A DNA stretch of 58,394 nucleotides, taken from NCBI GenBank assembly GCA_021846225.1, contig JAJZCG010000001.1, positions 79,125 to 137,518 of the forward strand. The letters are read 5' to 3'. The notes beneath the pieces are model-generated. The model was not told the DNA's origin. It saw only the letters and a program-made list of their open reading frames with translations, and made no database searches. Each line of letters opens with the position of its first letter. Position 1 is the first letter of the stretch. Shown piece after piece: positions 42,200 through 51,365 of the stretch. The position numbers and the translations under genes are program-made. This stretch comes from Pseudomonadota bacterium (GTDB lineage: Bacteria; Pseudomonadota; Alphaproteobacteria; Acetobacterales; Acetobacteraceae).

Positions 42200-43699
42200 A
42201 TGTCCGGTACGAATGCGCCGACGCCGCCGCAGGTGATCAATTTCAACGAAATCCCGAACAATATCGAGGTGCCGGGCACCTATGTCGAGATCCATCCGAA
42301 TTACAGCCAAAGCGGGCTGACGGCCTATACGGCCAAGGCGCTGATTATCGGCCAGATGCTGGCCGCAGGCACGGCGCAGCCGAATGTGGCGTATCCGCTC
42401 TATGCCGTGGCGCAGGCGGAGAATTTGTTTGGCGTGGGGTCGATCGCGGCGCAGATGGCGTCGGCGTTTATCGCGGCCAATCCGTATATCGCCGTGGATA
42501 TCATGGGTGTGGCGGATGCCGTGGGCGCTGCGAAGGCATCGCAGACCTTGACGGTGGCAGGCGCCGCGACGGCCGCCGGGACGCTGGCGGTGTATGTGCA
42601 GGGGGTGCGCGTGCCGGTGGCGGTGAACGCGGGCGACACCGCAGCCGTGGTGGCGGGGAATTTGCTGACCGCGCTGCAGGGCACGCAGGGGTTGGAAAGC
42701 TCCGCCAGCGATTTGGGCGCGGTGATTACGCTGACCGCGCTGCATGGCGGCACGCTCGGCAATTCGCTGGACCTGCGGGTGAATTATCAGCCGGGCGACA
42801 CGACGCCCGCAGGCTTGACCGTGGCGATCACCGCGATGGCGGGCGGAGCTACCGACCCGAGTGTCGGCGCCGCGCTGAACACGATCGCGGCGAGCTGGTA
42901 CAGCGATATCGTGATGTGCTGGGTGGATGCCACGAACGTTGGGTTGCTCGAAGCCGCGTTGGAGAGCCGCTACAACGCGATGAGCAAGCTGGATGCGCAT
43001 GCCTACGGCGCGCTGGGGATGACCTATGGCGCGGGGCTGGCCAACCAGACCACGCTCAACTCACGGTTCCGCTCGGTGTTGCTGATGCAGAACCCGCCGC
43101 AGCCGGCCTGGATGTGGGCCGCGAGTTTCGCGGGCGTATGCAGTTATTACATGGCGCAGGACCCTTCCCGCCAGCTACGCGGGCTGGCGATGCCGGGAAT
43201 GCTGGCGCCAGCGCGGGCGGACCGCTTCGACTGGACCGAGCGCAATTTGCTGCTGGCGGACGGCATCTCGACCTTTGATGTGGAGATCGACGGTACGGTG
43301 GCGCTGGAAAAAGTGGTGACGGAACACCTGACGGATGCGGGTGGTGTGCCCACGGTGGCGTGGCACGATATCATGGCGCCAAAGGTGGCCAGCCGCATCC
43401 GCTACGATTGGATCAGCTATATGGCGCTGGTGTATCCGCGCAATAAGCTCGCGGACGATAACACGGTCGCCGCTGAGTATGACACCGGGGTGGCGACGCC
43501 GCGGCGGGTGAAAAATTCATGGGCCGGGCGCTCGATGCTTTATGAGCAGTACGGCTGGATCGAGAACAGCCAGGCGAGCGCGCAGCAAAGCTATTTTGTG
43601 CGCGACCTGACAAGCCGCAACCGGCTCAATTGCCGCCTGCAATATATAAGGATCGGCAACCTCATGGTTGAGGGCGTGTCTCTCGAATTCCAGGCTTAG
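42200..43699 (+). CDS. Contractile tail sheath protein (Mu gpL family)
   Basis: A 499-residue sheath protein: INFNEIPNNIEVPGTYVEIHPNYSQSGL at the N-terminus, a variable Ala/Gly-rich outer domain (about 100-215), and a conserved C-terminal part with AWHDIMAPKVASRIRYDWISYMALVYPRNKLADDN. It shows that this is a contractile-tailed (myovirus) phage. Confidence 0.95.
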   Translation: MSGTNAPTPPQVINFNEIPNNIEVPGTYVEIHPNYSQSGLTAYTAKALIIGQMLAAGTAQPNVAYPLYAVAQAENLFGVGSIAAQMASAFIAANPYIAVDIMGVADAVGAAKASQTLTVAGAATAAGTLAVYVQGVRVPVAVNAGDTAAVVAGNLLTALQGTQGLESSASDLGAVITLTALHGGTLGNSLDLRVNYQPGDTTPAGLTVAITAMAGGATDPSVGAALNTIAASWYSDIVMCWVDATNVGLLEAALESRYNAMSKLDAHAYGALGMTYGAGLANQTTLNSRFRSVLLMQNPPQPAWMWAASFAGVCSYYMAQDPSRQLRGLAMPGMLAPARADRFDWTERNLLLADGISTFDVEIDGTVALEKVVTEHLTDAGGVPTVAWHDIMAPKVASRIRYDWISYMALVYPRNKLADDNTVAAEYDTGVATPRRVKNSWAGRSMLYEQYGWIENSQASAQQSYFVRDLTSRNRLNCRLQYIRIGNLMVEGVSLEFQA

Positions 43700-43708
43700 G
43701 AGTAAAAA

Positions 43709-44077
43709 ATGGCGCAGACCCTTGGTATTGTCGATCTGATCTGGCTGGGCACGAAAATCCCGATCAAGACGGCGACGTATAAGCGCGGCGGCCTGGTGAA
43801 CAACGCGATGGTGGCGTCGCGCCGGGTGTTCAACAGCCAGGAATTCCAGGCCGACACGGTGGAGGCGACGGTGCCGTTCAAAGTGGGGGATTCGCTGGCG
43901 CAGTTCGCGGCGTCGCAGATCGGCGAGTTGCAATACGTGTGCGACACCGGCCAGACCTATACGATTCCCGATGCGTTCGTGACGGGGACGCCGCAGATTA
44001 CGCCGGGCAGCGGCAAGGAAGGCGGCACCGCCAAAATCGCCTGGGCAGGCTCGCCGGCGCAAGAGGTGATCTCGTGA
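43709..44077 (+). CDS. Tail tube protein (Mu gpM family)
   Basis: A 122-residue tail tube subunit: GIVDLIWLGTKIPIKTATYKRGGLVNNAMVASRRVFNSQEF, then the beta-rich FQADTVEATVPFKV segment. It lies directly after the sheath gene and behind AGGAGT, as in Mu. Confidence 0.92.
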   Translation: MAQTLGIVDLIWLGTKIPIKTATYKRGGLVNNAMVASRRVFNSQEFQADTVEATVPFKVGDSLAQFAASQIGELQYVCDTGQTYTIPDAFVTGTPQITPGSGKEGGTAKIAWAGSPAQEVIS

Positions 44078-44493
44078 TCGATGATGATCTCATTGTGATT
44101 TCGGACGCTGCCGATGATATGGCCGCGCTGGGAGTGGATGCGGCGCAAACGCCTGAGCCGAAGCTGCCCGCGAATGCGGTGGTGAATGCCGATGGCTCGG
44201 TGACGCTCACGCTGCGCTGGCCGGCGGGGATTAAGTTCAAAGGGGCGGACGGCAGTGTGCGCGAGGAGAGTGTCGGCGAGACGCTGGTGTTCCAGCGGCT
44301 GCGTGGCGGGGATTTGCGGGCGATGATGAAAGCGGATGGCAGTGACGCCAGCCTGGTGCTGTTCAACCGCTCGACACGGCTGGGCGACGGGCGCGGCCCG
44401 CTGACCTTTGATGCGCTGGATGCGGATGACGCGAGCGCCGCAATGGAAATCGTCAGTTTTTTGGCCGGGTTTGGACGCAAGACTGGCCGCTGA
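44074..44493 (+). CDS. Tail assembly chaperone, zero-frame product (Mu gp41-like)
   Basis: A 139-residue protein from GTG 44074 (overlapping the tube stop), with the gp41 family core VTLTLRWPAGIKFKGADGSVREESVGETLVFQRLRGGDLRAMMKADG. It ends ...FLAGFGRKTGR after a TTTTTTG heptamer that allows extension into the -1 frame. Such chaperones coat the tape measure protein during tail assembly. Confidence 0.87.
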   Translation: MIDDDLIVISDAADDMAALGVDAAQTPEPKLPANAVVNADGSVTLTLRWPAGIKFKGADGSVREESVGETLVFQRLRGGDLRAMMKADGSDASLVLFNRSTRLGDGRGPLTFDALDADDASAAMEIVSFLAGFGRKTGR

Positions 44494-44618
44494 CGCTGGC
44501 GGCGCTGGCCAAGCATTATAGTTTCACGATGGCTGAGCTTGACGCGCTGACCGATCAGGACGCGGCGTTCTGGTTGGGGGCGGCCGGTGCGCTGATGAAT
44601 CGGGTAACAGAGGGGTGA
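44074..44618 (+). CDS. Tail assembly chaperone, -1 frameshift extended product
   Basis: At 44457-44463 the zero-frame codons AGT TTT TTG form the canonical slippery heptamer T-TTT-TTG. A -1 slip gives TTT TTT GGC CGG ... and continues for 51 codons (GRVWTQDWPLTLAALAKHYSFTMAELDALTDQ ... RVTEG) to TGA 44618, five bases before the tape measure start. That extension has the W-P-x-x-L-A-x-x-Y-x-x-x-x-x-E-L-D pattern of the second chaperone part. The predicted fusion is about 181 residues. Confidence 0.8.
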
Positions 44619-44622
44619 GATA

Positions 44623-46299
44623 GTGTACGGAGATATGGTCGCCAGCCTGACGCTGCGGTTGCAAGACCAGATGTCCGGCGGGGTGGGCGAGATACGGGCG
44701 CTGTTCACCAACCTGAATGCCACGCTGGACGCGCTGAACAATACGCTGGGCGGCATGCAGGATTTGATGGCGAATCTGCGCGGGCCGACGCAGCTGATGA
44801 GCGATTTGCAGGCGGTGAACAGCCAGGCGAAGGCGGCGGCGGACACGATGACCGCATCGCTGGATTCAGTGAGCGCCGGCGTGGATGCCGATATTGTGAA
44901 GATCAAGGAAATGTACGCGGCGATGGGCCAGGGACTGGCATTCATCCCGCCAGGCGTAACCGCGCCGGGGAGTTTTGACCCGATGGCACCGTTGCCACCG
45001 GGGATGGTGCCCGGAGCGCCGGAGCCAACAGAACCAGGAGCTAAGCCGCAGCCTGAAACGAAGGCGTTGGGTGGCTCTGATATGGTCACCGACATGATCG
45101 CGGTCGCGACGGGATATTCGGCGTTCAAATCATTCGCTGATTTTGATGTGGCCGCGAAGCAGATAGCGATTACTGAAGGATTGAGCGGCCCGGCGGCGAT
45201 GGCTGAGTCGGCGCGGTTGAAGGGATTGACCGACCATCTTGCTATTCAGTTTGGCAATTCGAGCACTGATTTGATGAGCGCATTTTCGTTCTTGATCACG
45301 GATAGCATCCCAAAGGATGAAGTTAATAAACTGATGGCGCCGCTGGCTGAGGCATCGACAGCCTATAATGTGCCGGTGAGCGAGATGAGCCAGGCGGTGT
45401 TTACGCTCTATAAAAATCTCGGCATCGGGCCTGACCAGATGGGCCGGGGACTGGCGATTTTGCACCACGCGGCGATGGCTGGCCATTTTGGCATGGAAGA
45501 TTTCAGCATGTATCTGCCGCAGATCGGCGGCCAGATGTCGCTGATGGGCATGCAGGGGCTGGGCGCGGATATCACCGGGGCGTCGGCACTGGAGACGATT
45601 CGCAAGAACACCGGCACGTCCGGCGAAGCGGCGACGGATTTGCAAGATATGCTGTTCTATCTGCACTCGCCGATGGGGCTGCGGATGTTCGACCAAACGA
45701 AGCACATGCGTGATTTGCTCGGGCCGTCCGGCGAGGCGCTATTGAACAAATATCATGTGAAGCCGATTGATCTGCCCAAGTATCTGAATGATGAGCGCGC
45801 CAAGGGCATCGACCCGATCAATGCGATGGCTGATTATTTCACCAAGTTGTTGGCCAACGTGTCGTCGCCTACCGATAGAGCCGACATCGTAGGATCAATG
45901 ATCCATAATCAGGGCGCGCAAAATGCGATTCTGGCGCTGGTGCAGTACGATCAGGACTTTAAGAACTACCAGAAAAAATTGGGTGGCATTTCCGACAAGA
46001 CAATCACGGATGATTTTTATACTGCGGTATCTGGCACGTCGGCCGACCTGAAGCTTTTTGATGAGAACCTGGCGCAGGCCAGCCGTAACGTGGGGCATGC
46101 GTTCGACTATTTTATCGCGCAGCCGTTTAATCATGTTTTTAATCCAGGGTTTCGCTACGGGCCTGATGCACCGCCGGGAACGCCAAAACCCACGCCGGTG
46201 GAGTTGCATGTGCATGTTTACGGCAAGGGCGACGTGCGGGTGACGGAGGGGCCGAGCAGTGGGCCGCCGGCGCGCGGGCAGGTTTTAAACCGGCATTAA
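44623..46299 (+). CDS. Tape measure protein
   Basis: A 558-residue tail length ruler from GTG 44623, behind GAGGGG. The N-terminal 100 residues are coiled coil; the central part (about 165-400) is a TP901-like tape measure domain (FDVAAKQIAITEGLSGPAAMAESARL ... IGPDQMGRGLAILHHAAMAG). The C-terminus is Pro-rich and ends RGQVLNRH. It is short for a Mu-like phage; a longer tape measure is usual, so the tail may be short. Confidence 0.88.
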   Translation: MYGDMVASLTLRLQDQMSGGVGEIRALFTNLNATLDALNNTLGGMQDLMANLRGPTQLMSDLQAVNSQAKAAADTMTASLDSVSAGVDADIVKIKEMYAAMGQGLAFIPPGVTAPGSFDPMAPLPPGMVPGAPEPTEPGAKPQPETKALGGSDMVTDMIAVATGYSAFKSFADFDVAAKQIAITEGLSGPAAMAESARLKGLTDHLAIQFGNSSTDLMSAFSFLITDSIPKDEVNKLMAPLAEASTAYNVPVSEMSQAVFTLYKNLGIGPDQMGRGLAILHHAAMAGHFGMEDFSMYLPQIGGQMSLMGMQGLGADITGASALETIRKNTGTSGEAATDLQDMLFYLHSPMGLRMFDQTKHMRDLLGPSGEALLNKYHVKPIDLPKYLNDERAKGIDPINAMADYFTKLLANVSSPTDRADIVGSMIHNQGAQNAILALVQYDQDFKNYQKKLGGISDKTITDDFYTAVSGTSADLKLFDENLAQASRNVGHAFDYFIAQPFNHVFNPGFRYGPDAPPGTPKPTPVELHVHVYGKGDVRVTEGPSSGPPARGQVLNRH

Positions 46300-46309
46300 G
46301 GGGGGCTGA

Positions 46310-47587
46310 ATGGTCGATATTGTTGGGCTTTATGACAGCCTCCTGGATGCCAGCTATGGCGGCGTGAATTTTTATGTGCTGCCGGCCGACATCGAGGTGG
46401 GGCGCCGCACGCAGCGGTTTTTATTCCCCGGGGCGGATGGCGCGAGCTTCCAGGATTTGGGCGCGGCCGATGGGCAGATCAGCGTCCAGGGGTTTTTGAT
46501 CGGGGAGGATTATATCGCGCAATCGCTGGCGCTGCGGGCGGCGTTCCGCCGGAGCGGCCCGGCGACGCTGGTGCATCCGTGGCTCGGTACGATGCAGGTG
46601 GTGCAGGATAAGCAGCAACTGCCAAAGCTGAGTTTCACCGATAAAGAGTTGCGCGTGTGCCGCTTTCAGGCGGTGTTCTTCCCGTATTCGCCGCCGCCGC
46701 AGGTGGCGCCGGATACGCTGGCGGCGCTGGAGCTGGCGGTGGGGAATGCCACGGCCGATGCGCAAGGCTGGCTGGCGGCGCAGCTGGCACCGGCGGCGGG
46801 GACGCTGGGGGCGTTCAGCTATGCGCAAGGGTGGATCGCGAGCCTGCAGGCGCAGTTCGGCGGATTGTTGAATACCGGCGGCTCCGGCGCGATTATCGGC
46901 CCGGCGGCGGGAGCGGCGCTGGCGGCGCTGAGCGCACCGGTGAGCGTGGTGAATACCGCCTGGGCGGTTTCCACCGCCGCCGCGCTGGCGGCTGTGCCTG
47001 CGGCGATTGCGGCGGCATGCGCGCCCACGATGCCCTCCGCCGTGGCGCCGGGCGGTGCAGTTGTGGCAGCGCTGGCGGCTGATCCGGGCGATGCCACGGC
47101 CATGCTGCTCGCCAGCCTGGCGGGAATTGGCACCGGGCTGAACGCGCCAGCACCTGGCCCCGCGCTGGCCATCGCGCTCACCGCGCTGGTGTTGGCGAAC
47201 GCGGCGCAGGCGGCCAGCAATATCAGCTACACGAGCCAGCAGCAGGCGCAGGCGCAGGCGGCGCTGCTGTATGCGGCGTTTGATGCGGGGATCGCCAGCG
47301 CGGCCCTGGCGGCGGCCAGCGCGCCCGTTTTGGGTGGCGCGGTGTGGCGCGACCTGCTGGACCTGAAAGCGGCGGTGGCGGCGGATATGAATGCGGTGAT
47401 CGGGCGGTTGCCGCCGGTGGTGGTGATCACGGTGCCGAACACGATTCCGGCGTGGCTGCTGGCGCAATATATCTCGGGCGATAATCCGGGCGCGGTGTTC
47501 GCGACCTGGCAGGATATCGTGGCGCGCAACAATATCCGCAGCCCCGGCGCGGTGCCGCCTGGCACCATCGAGGCGCTGGCATCGTGA
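46310..47587 (+). CDS. DNA circularisation/tail protein (Mu gpN family)
   Basis: A 425-residue baseplate-linked protein with the DNA_circ_N domain at residues about 5-90 (YDSLLDASYGGVNFYVLPADIEVGRRTQRFLFPG ... DGQISVQGFLIGEDY). The middle and C-terminal parts are strongly Ala-rich and helical. In Mu, gpN is a virion tail component once linked to DNA circularisation. Confidence 0.88.
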   Translation: MVDIVGLYDSLLDASYGGVNFYVLPADIEVGRRTQRFLFPGADGASFQDLGAADGQISVQGFLIGEDYIAQSLALRAAFRRSGPATLVHPWLGTMQVVQDKQQLPKLSFTDKELRVCRFQAVFFPYSPPPQVAPDTLAALELAVGNATADAQGWLAAQLAPAAGTLGAFSYAQGWIASLQAQFGGLLNTGGSGAIIGPAAGAALAALSAPVSVVNTAWAVSTAAALAAVPAAIAAACAPTMPSAVAPGGAVVAALAADPGDATAMLLASLAGIGTGLNAPAPGPALAIALTALVLANAAQAASNISYTSQQQAQAQAALLYAAFDAGIASAALAAASAPVLGGAVWRDLLDLKAAVAADMNAVIGRLPPVVVITVPNTIPAWLLAQYISGDNPGAVFATWQDIVARNNIRSPGAVPPGTIEALAS

Positions 47588-48816
47588 GCGCGGCGCTCAA
47601 CAGCTTCAGCGCCGCCTCCAGCCGCCGTGTGGGGCTGGTGGTGGGCGGCCATGTGTTCGACCGCTGGAGCGAGGTAGAGATTGACCGCGACCTGCGCAAC
47701 ATCGCGGGCGGATTTACCATGCAGTATGTCGACTCTGGGCGCATTGCGCAGGCGGTCTCGCCGGATTTGGACCGGCTGCCGCCGTTTGAGATCATCCAGG
47801 CGGGTATGGCCTATACGGTGCTGCTGGACGGTGAGCCGGTGCAGCGGGGTTGGATTGACGAGGTGGAGCTGAAGGATGAGGCGGAAGAGCTGAGCGCCAC
47901 GGTGACCGGGCGCGATGTTTGCGGGGATTTGGTGGATTGCGCGGCGGCGCCGAACGGGCCGGTTGAGTGGCACGGGCTGAATGCGTTGCAGATTGCGCAG
48001 GCGATTTGCGCGCCCTTTGGTTTGAGCGTGCGCGCCGAGGTGGATGTGGGGCCTGCATTCCCGGTGTTTGGCATCCAGCTCGACGAGAACTGCATGCCAG
48101 CGATTGAGCGCGCTTGCCGCCAGCGCGGGTTGCTCATGGTTTCCGACGGGGTGAGCGGGCTGATTTTGACAGTGGGCGGCAACACGCGTGCGCCGGCGGC
48201 GCTGGCGCGGGGTGGCAACATCCAGGCGAGCGATTACACCAACTCCTGGGCTGAGCGGTACAGCGATTATTACGTGAAGGGCCAGACCGGCACGGGCGGC
48301 CAGCGGGCGGGGAAAAATTGCGCGATCACCTCCGCCACCGACCCGTCCAGCGCGCCCGCGCCGCTGCCTGACGTGAGCGACGACACGGCCGAGGCCAGCA
48401 CCATTGTGATGACGGGCCACGCGATTGACCCGCAGGTGACGCGCTACCGGCCAAACGTACGGGGCGTTGCCACGCAATCCGGTTCTGCATCGGCCCAGGC
48501 GCAGGCGGAGTGGGCGCTGCGGGTGGCGCGCGGGATGGGCGAGACGCTGAACTACACGGTGCAGGACTGGCGGGCCGGGGCGGCGAACGCGCTGTGGCTG
48601 GCGAACCAGATTGTGGCGGTGAGCGATGCGTATTTGGATATCAACCGGGATATGCTGATCAGCGGTGTGAAATACCGGATGAGCGAGGCGGGGATTACCA
48701 CCGTGTTGCGGATTGCCGGGCGCACGGCGTTCGACCGGATTGATGAGCCTGCGAAAGGGCCGAAATTCTTGTTCAAAAAATCGCCGCGCAGCTTTGGCCC
48801 GACCCGGACAGGCTGA
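47584..48816 (+). CDS. Baseplate hub protein (Mu gpP family)
   Basis: A 410-residue gpP/gp27-like hub protein from GTG 47584 (overlapping gpN): FDRWSEVEIDRDLRNIAGGFTMQYVD, RGWIDEVELKDEAEELSATVTGRDVCGDLVDCAA, and the C-terminal KYRMSEAGITTVLRIAGRTAFD. It forms the hub on which the spike sits. Confidence 0.92.
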   Translation: MSAALNSFSAASSRRVGLVVGGHVFDRWSEVEIDRDLRNIAGGFTMQYVDSGRIAQAVSPDLDRLPPFEIIQAGMAYTVLLDGEPVQRGWIDEVELKDEAEELSATVTGRDVCGDLVDCAAAPNGPVEWHGLNALQIAQAICAPFGLSVRAEVDVGPAFPVFGIQLDENCMPAIERACRQRGLLMVSDGVSGLILTVGGNTRAPAALARGGNIQASDYTNSWAERYSDYYVKGQTGTGGQRAGKNCAITSATDPSSAPAPLPDVSDDTAEASTIVMTGHAIDPQVTRYRPNVRGVATQSGSASAQAQAEWALRVARGMGETLNYTVQDWRAGAANALWLANQIVAVSDAYLDINRDMLISGVKYRMSEAGITTVLRIAGRTAFDRIDEPAKGPKFLFKKSPRSFGPTRTG

Positions 48817-49310
48817 TGGAACAGGAGCTGTTTTCGAATCTGCGCGGGGCGGTGAGCATCGGCCAGGTGATATCCGTGAACGACGCGGGCCAGGCGCAGA
48901 CGGTGAGCGTGCTCACGGCGGATAATGTGGTGCGGGCGGATGTTGAGGTGATGATGCCCTTCGGCTTCGCCTCGATGCCGCCGCTGCACGGGGCGATCTG
49001 CCTGCTGCTGGCGGTGGGGGCGGATCCGGCCAATTTGCGCGCGCTGCCGATTGCGGCGCCCGCGCAAAGGTTTGGTGGCCAGCAGCCCGGGGAAGCGGCG
49101 ATGTACGCGCAGGACGGCACGCGGGTGGCGGTGCGCCAGGGCGGCGTGGTGGAGATTTGGGGCGGCACGCAAATTAATCTGCATACGGAGACGTGCAGCA
49201 TCAGCGCGCCAGCGGGTTGCACGATTAACGCGGCGGCCGGGACGACGATAAACGGCAATACCGAAATCGCAGGAAACCTCACGGTCACCGGCAATATTTC
49301 ACAGGGATGA
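48816..49310 (+). CDS. Baseplate assembly protein V / spike (Mu gp45 family)
   Basis: A 164-residue membrane-piercing spike. An OB-fold N-terminus (FSNLRGAVSIGQVISVNDAGQAQTVSVLTADNV) is followed by a beta-helix tip with short repeats (CSISAPAGCTINAAAGTTINGNTEIAGNLTVTGNISQG). It matches Mu gp45 in layout; a metal-binding HxH tip motif is not obvious. Confidence 0.88.
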   Translation: MEQELFSNLRGAVSIGQVISVNDAGQAQTVSVLTADNVVRADVEVMMPFGFASMPPLHGAICLLLAVGADPANLRALPIAAPAQRFGGQQPGEAAMYAQDGTRVAVRQGGVVEIWGGTQINLHTETCSISAPAGCTINAAAGTTINGNTEIAGNLTVTGNISQG

Positions 49311-49315
49311 TTTAG

Positions 49316-50296
49316 ATGAGCGGGATTAAATCCACCGGCACGATTGATGCGGCGCACGGATTTTATGTGAGCGGGACGCCGATTAGCGCGGCGGCGGTGG
49401 TATGGGAGCAGGGCAGCTTTGCGCAGGGCGCGCCGACGCTGGTGGTTGAGGGCGGGACGTTGACCGGTGGCGGCGGCTCGCCGGTGACGCTGAGCATTAG
49501 TGCGGCGCAGCCAAAAATCGCAGCGGCGGCGGCCGAGGTTTTATTTGGTCCCTCCACGCTTGGTGGCGCGCCGCAGCCAGTGACGCTCGGGCCGGATTTG
49601 ACCCTCTCGGGAACGACGCTGGATTTAGCGACAAATTTTGTTGAGTACGTGGCCCCGTCGGGCGGGGCTGCGGCCTCCATTACGGGGCGCACGCTCTCGA
49701 TTTCCGGTGGCGTTGAATATGGTGGCACGCTCTATGGTACGCTGGCGGCTGGCGGTGGTGTGACTATCACGCCGAGTGGTTCAGTTTTGGCGTTTTCGGC
49801 TGGAGGTGGTGGAAGTGCATATTTCATTGCGTCAAACGGCACCTTCACGAGCTCGTCTCCAATATCGATATTCGGCCTAAATTTTAGCGTGTACGATTAC
49901 GAGCTTGTATATGAGCAAGACAAGGCAGCAGGCATCGGAAACCTGTTTCTGACATTTGGCACTGGAACAACAACTTTCAGTCCTATAACGCCGTCTAACC
50001 TGTATGAAACAGGTACTAGCGTGGGCACCGGCGCGGGGACAACTCCGTATCTCTCTGGCGCTGCGATTGCTATTGCGTATCTTGGCGTAGCTAATGCGGG
50101 GCCCGTGGCGCGCGTTGGTATAACTGTTTCAGAAATCACCTCGCCAGTCTCATATCTGCTGGAGATACATTCGGCATTTTGGGAATGGAATTTTACAGTT
50201 GACGGCCCGTTGCCCGCCGTTCCGACCGCGTTGCAAATTACGCCGGTGCCGGGTCTGACAACTGGCAGGTATACGTTGTGGGCGCGGCAGCGGTGA
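49316..50296 (+). CDS. Tail fibre/spike-like protein, unknown
   Basis: A 326-residue Gly/Thr/Ser-rich beta protein inserted between gp45 and gp46. The first half (GFYVSGTPISAAAVVWEQG ... PVTLGPDLTLSGTTLDL) has phage-baseplate style repeats; the second half (from about residue 165) has lower GC, different composition and no family match. It could be a host-specificity protein. Mu has no gene at this place. Confidence 0.65.
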   Translation: MSGIKSTGTIDAAHGFYVSGTPISAAAVVWEQGSFAQGAPTLVVEGGTLTGGGGSPVTLSISAAQPKIAAAAAEVLFGPSTLGGAPQPVTLGPDLTLSGTTLDLATNFVEYVAPSGGAAASITGRTLSISGGVEYGGTLYGTLAAGGGVTITPSGSVLAFSAGGGGSAYFIASNGTFTSSSPISIFGLNFSVYDYELVYEQDKAAGIGNLFLTFGTGTTTFSPITPSNLYETGTSVGTGAGTTPYLSGAAIAIAYLGVANAGPVARVGITVSEITSPVSYLLEIHSAFWEWNFTVDGPLPAVPTALQITPVPGLTTGRYTLWARQR

Positions 50297-50320
50297 TGAC
50301 GTAATGATAAGGAGATTTTG

Positions 50321-50698
50321 ATGGCCTATATAAATTTCGATCCCGTAGCGCTGAAAACGGCACGGCTGAATGCGGTGCTGAAAACGGCACGGCTGAATGC
50401 GGTGCTGAGCGCGCTCGGCGCGAATGCGCTGATAAAAATCTACACTGGCGCATGGCCGGCAGACCCGTCTGTCGCGGCGACGGGGACGCTGTTGGCGACC
50501 GCGAGCGCGGCGTCAGTTTTTGGTGTCGTGACGCCGGGGGTGAGCGGTGGCGCAGAGCCGTATCTCACCGCAAATGCGATTGCCTCGGTGAACGCCGTGG
50601 CGACGGGGATACCGGGGTATGTGCGGATCGAGACTGCGGCAGGCGCTGGGTTGATCGATGTGGATTGCGGCGCGCGCGAAGATGTTGGTCGTGGCTAA
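50321..50698 (+). CDS. Small phage structural-type protein with internal duplication, unknown
   Basis: A 125-residue protein from ATG 50321 behind AAGGAG. LKTARLNAV is repeated twice in tandem near residue 10; the rest (IKIYTGAWPADPSVAATGTLLATASAASV) resembles small phage proteins encoded near the baseplate. Not recognised further. Confidence 0.6.
   Translation: MAYINFDPVALKTARLNAVLKTARLNAVLSALGANALIKIYTGAWPADPSVAATGTLLATASAASVFGVVTPGVSGGAEPYLTANAIASVNAVATGIPGYVRIETAAGAGLIDVDCGAREDVGRG
50351..50404 (+). repeat. Perfect 27-bp in-frame tandem duplication
   Basis: The unit CTGAAAACGGCACGGCTGAA-TGCGGTG occurs at 50351-50377 and again at 50378-50404 without a mismatch. It adds nine residues to the encoded protein. 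No divergence suggests a recent event. Confidence 0.95.
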
Positions 50699-50843
50699 TT
50701 CTTCGGTCAATATTCCCAAGGGGCGCACCGCCTGGGGCGATATCGCGCTTACCTGGAACCAGGCGCTGCTGCGCGCGGATATATCCGTGGTCTGGGGCGA
50801 TATCGCCACCGATGCGGGGCTGGAAACGGCGGTGCTCGGTTAA
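50682..50843 (+). CDS. 53-residue phage protein, unknown
   Basis: A small ORF from ATG 50682 overlapping the previous gene by 17 bases: MLVVANSSVNIPKGRTAWGDIALTW, ending VVWGDIATDAGLETAVLG. The WGDIA phrase occurs twice. It has good GC3 bias. No family recognised; the downstream 56 bases include GGGGTCGCAG, a possible weaker copy of the late-promoter motif. Confidence 0.5.
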   Translation: MLVVANSSVNIPKGRTAWGDIALTWNQALLRADISVVWGDIATDAGLETAVLG

Positions 50844-50899
50844 TTAATCAGCCACCCAGGGGTCGCAGGCAGCTACTCGCGCGCGCGCGATAACGGGCC

Positions 50900-51352
50900 A
50901 TGGATATCGCCCTGCAATACGATCCGGTGATGCGCCGCTGTGATGTGGTGTTTAATGGCCGCGATTTCGCGCTCGATGCGACGCCTGCCTCCGCGATGCT
51001 GTTTTCGCTGTTGGCTGACCGGCGCGCGGAGCCGGATGATGTTTTGCCGGATACGGTGCCTGATTATCTGGCGCCCAGCACGTTTATCGCGCGGCGCGGC
51101 TGGTGCGGCGATTGGCTCGACGCGCTGGGGCGGCTGGTGGGGAGCCGGTTTTGGCTGCTGCGGCGCGCCAAGGCGAGCGAGGCGACGCGCCGCGCGGCGG
51201 AGAGCTACGTGGCGCAAGGGCTGGGCTGGCTGGAGACCGACCGCAATTTGGCGGTGCAGGTGACGGTGCGGTGGGTAAAGCCCGGCATTTTGGGGATTTT
51301 GGCCCGGTGCGGCCAGACGAAATTATCACTCACCCGCGCGTTGGCCGCGTGA
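50900..51352 (+). CDS. Baseplate protein GP46 (Mu gp46 family)
   Basis: A 150-residue GP46/W-like wedge protein: MDIALQYDPVMRRCDVVFNGRDFALDATPASAMLFSLLADRRAEPDDVLPD, then RRGWCGDWLDA and RNLAVQVTVRW. In Mu it joins gp47 to the hub. Order gp46-gp47-gp48 is kept. Confidence 0.92.
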   Translation: MDIALQYDPVMRRCDVVFNGRDFALDATPASAMLFSLLADRRAEPDDVLPDTVPDYLAPSTFIARRGWCGDWLDALGRLVGSRFWLLRRAKASEATRRAAESYVAQGLGWLETDRNLAVQVTVRWVKPGILGILARCGQTKLSLTRALAA

Positions 51353-51365
51353 TGGAGACGCGCTG

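Noticed and set aside
42121-43278. A 385-aa plus-strand ORF overlapping the sheath gene.
   Set aside because: Out-of-frame shadow of the sheath protein; extreme Gly/Arg composition.
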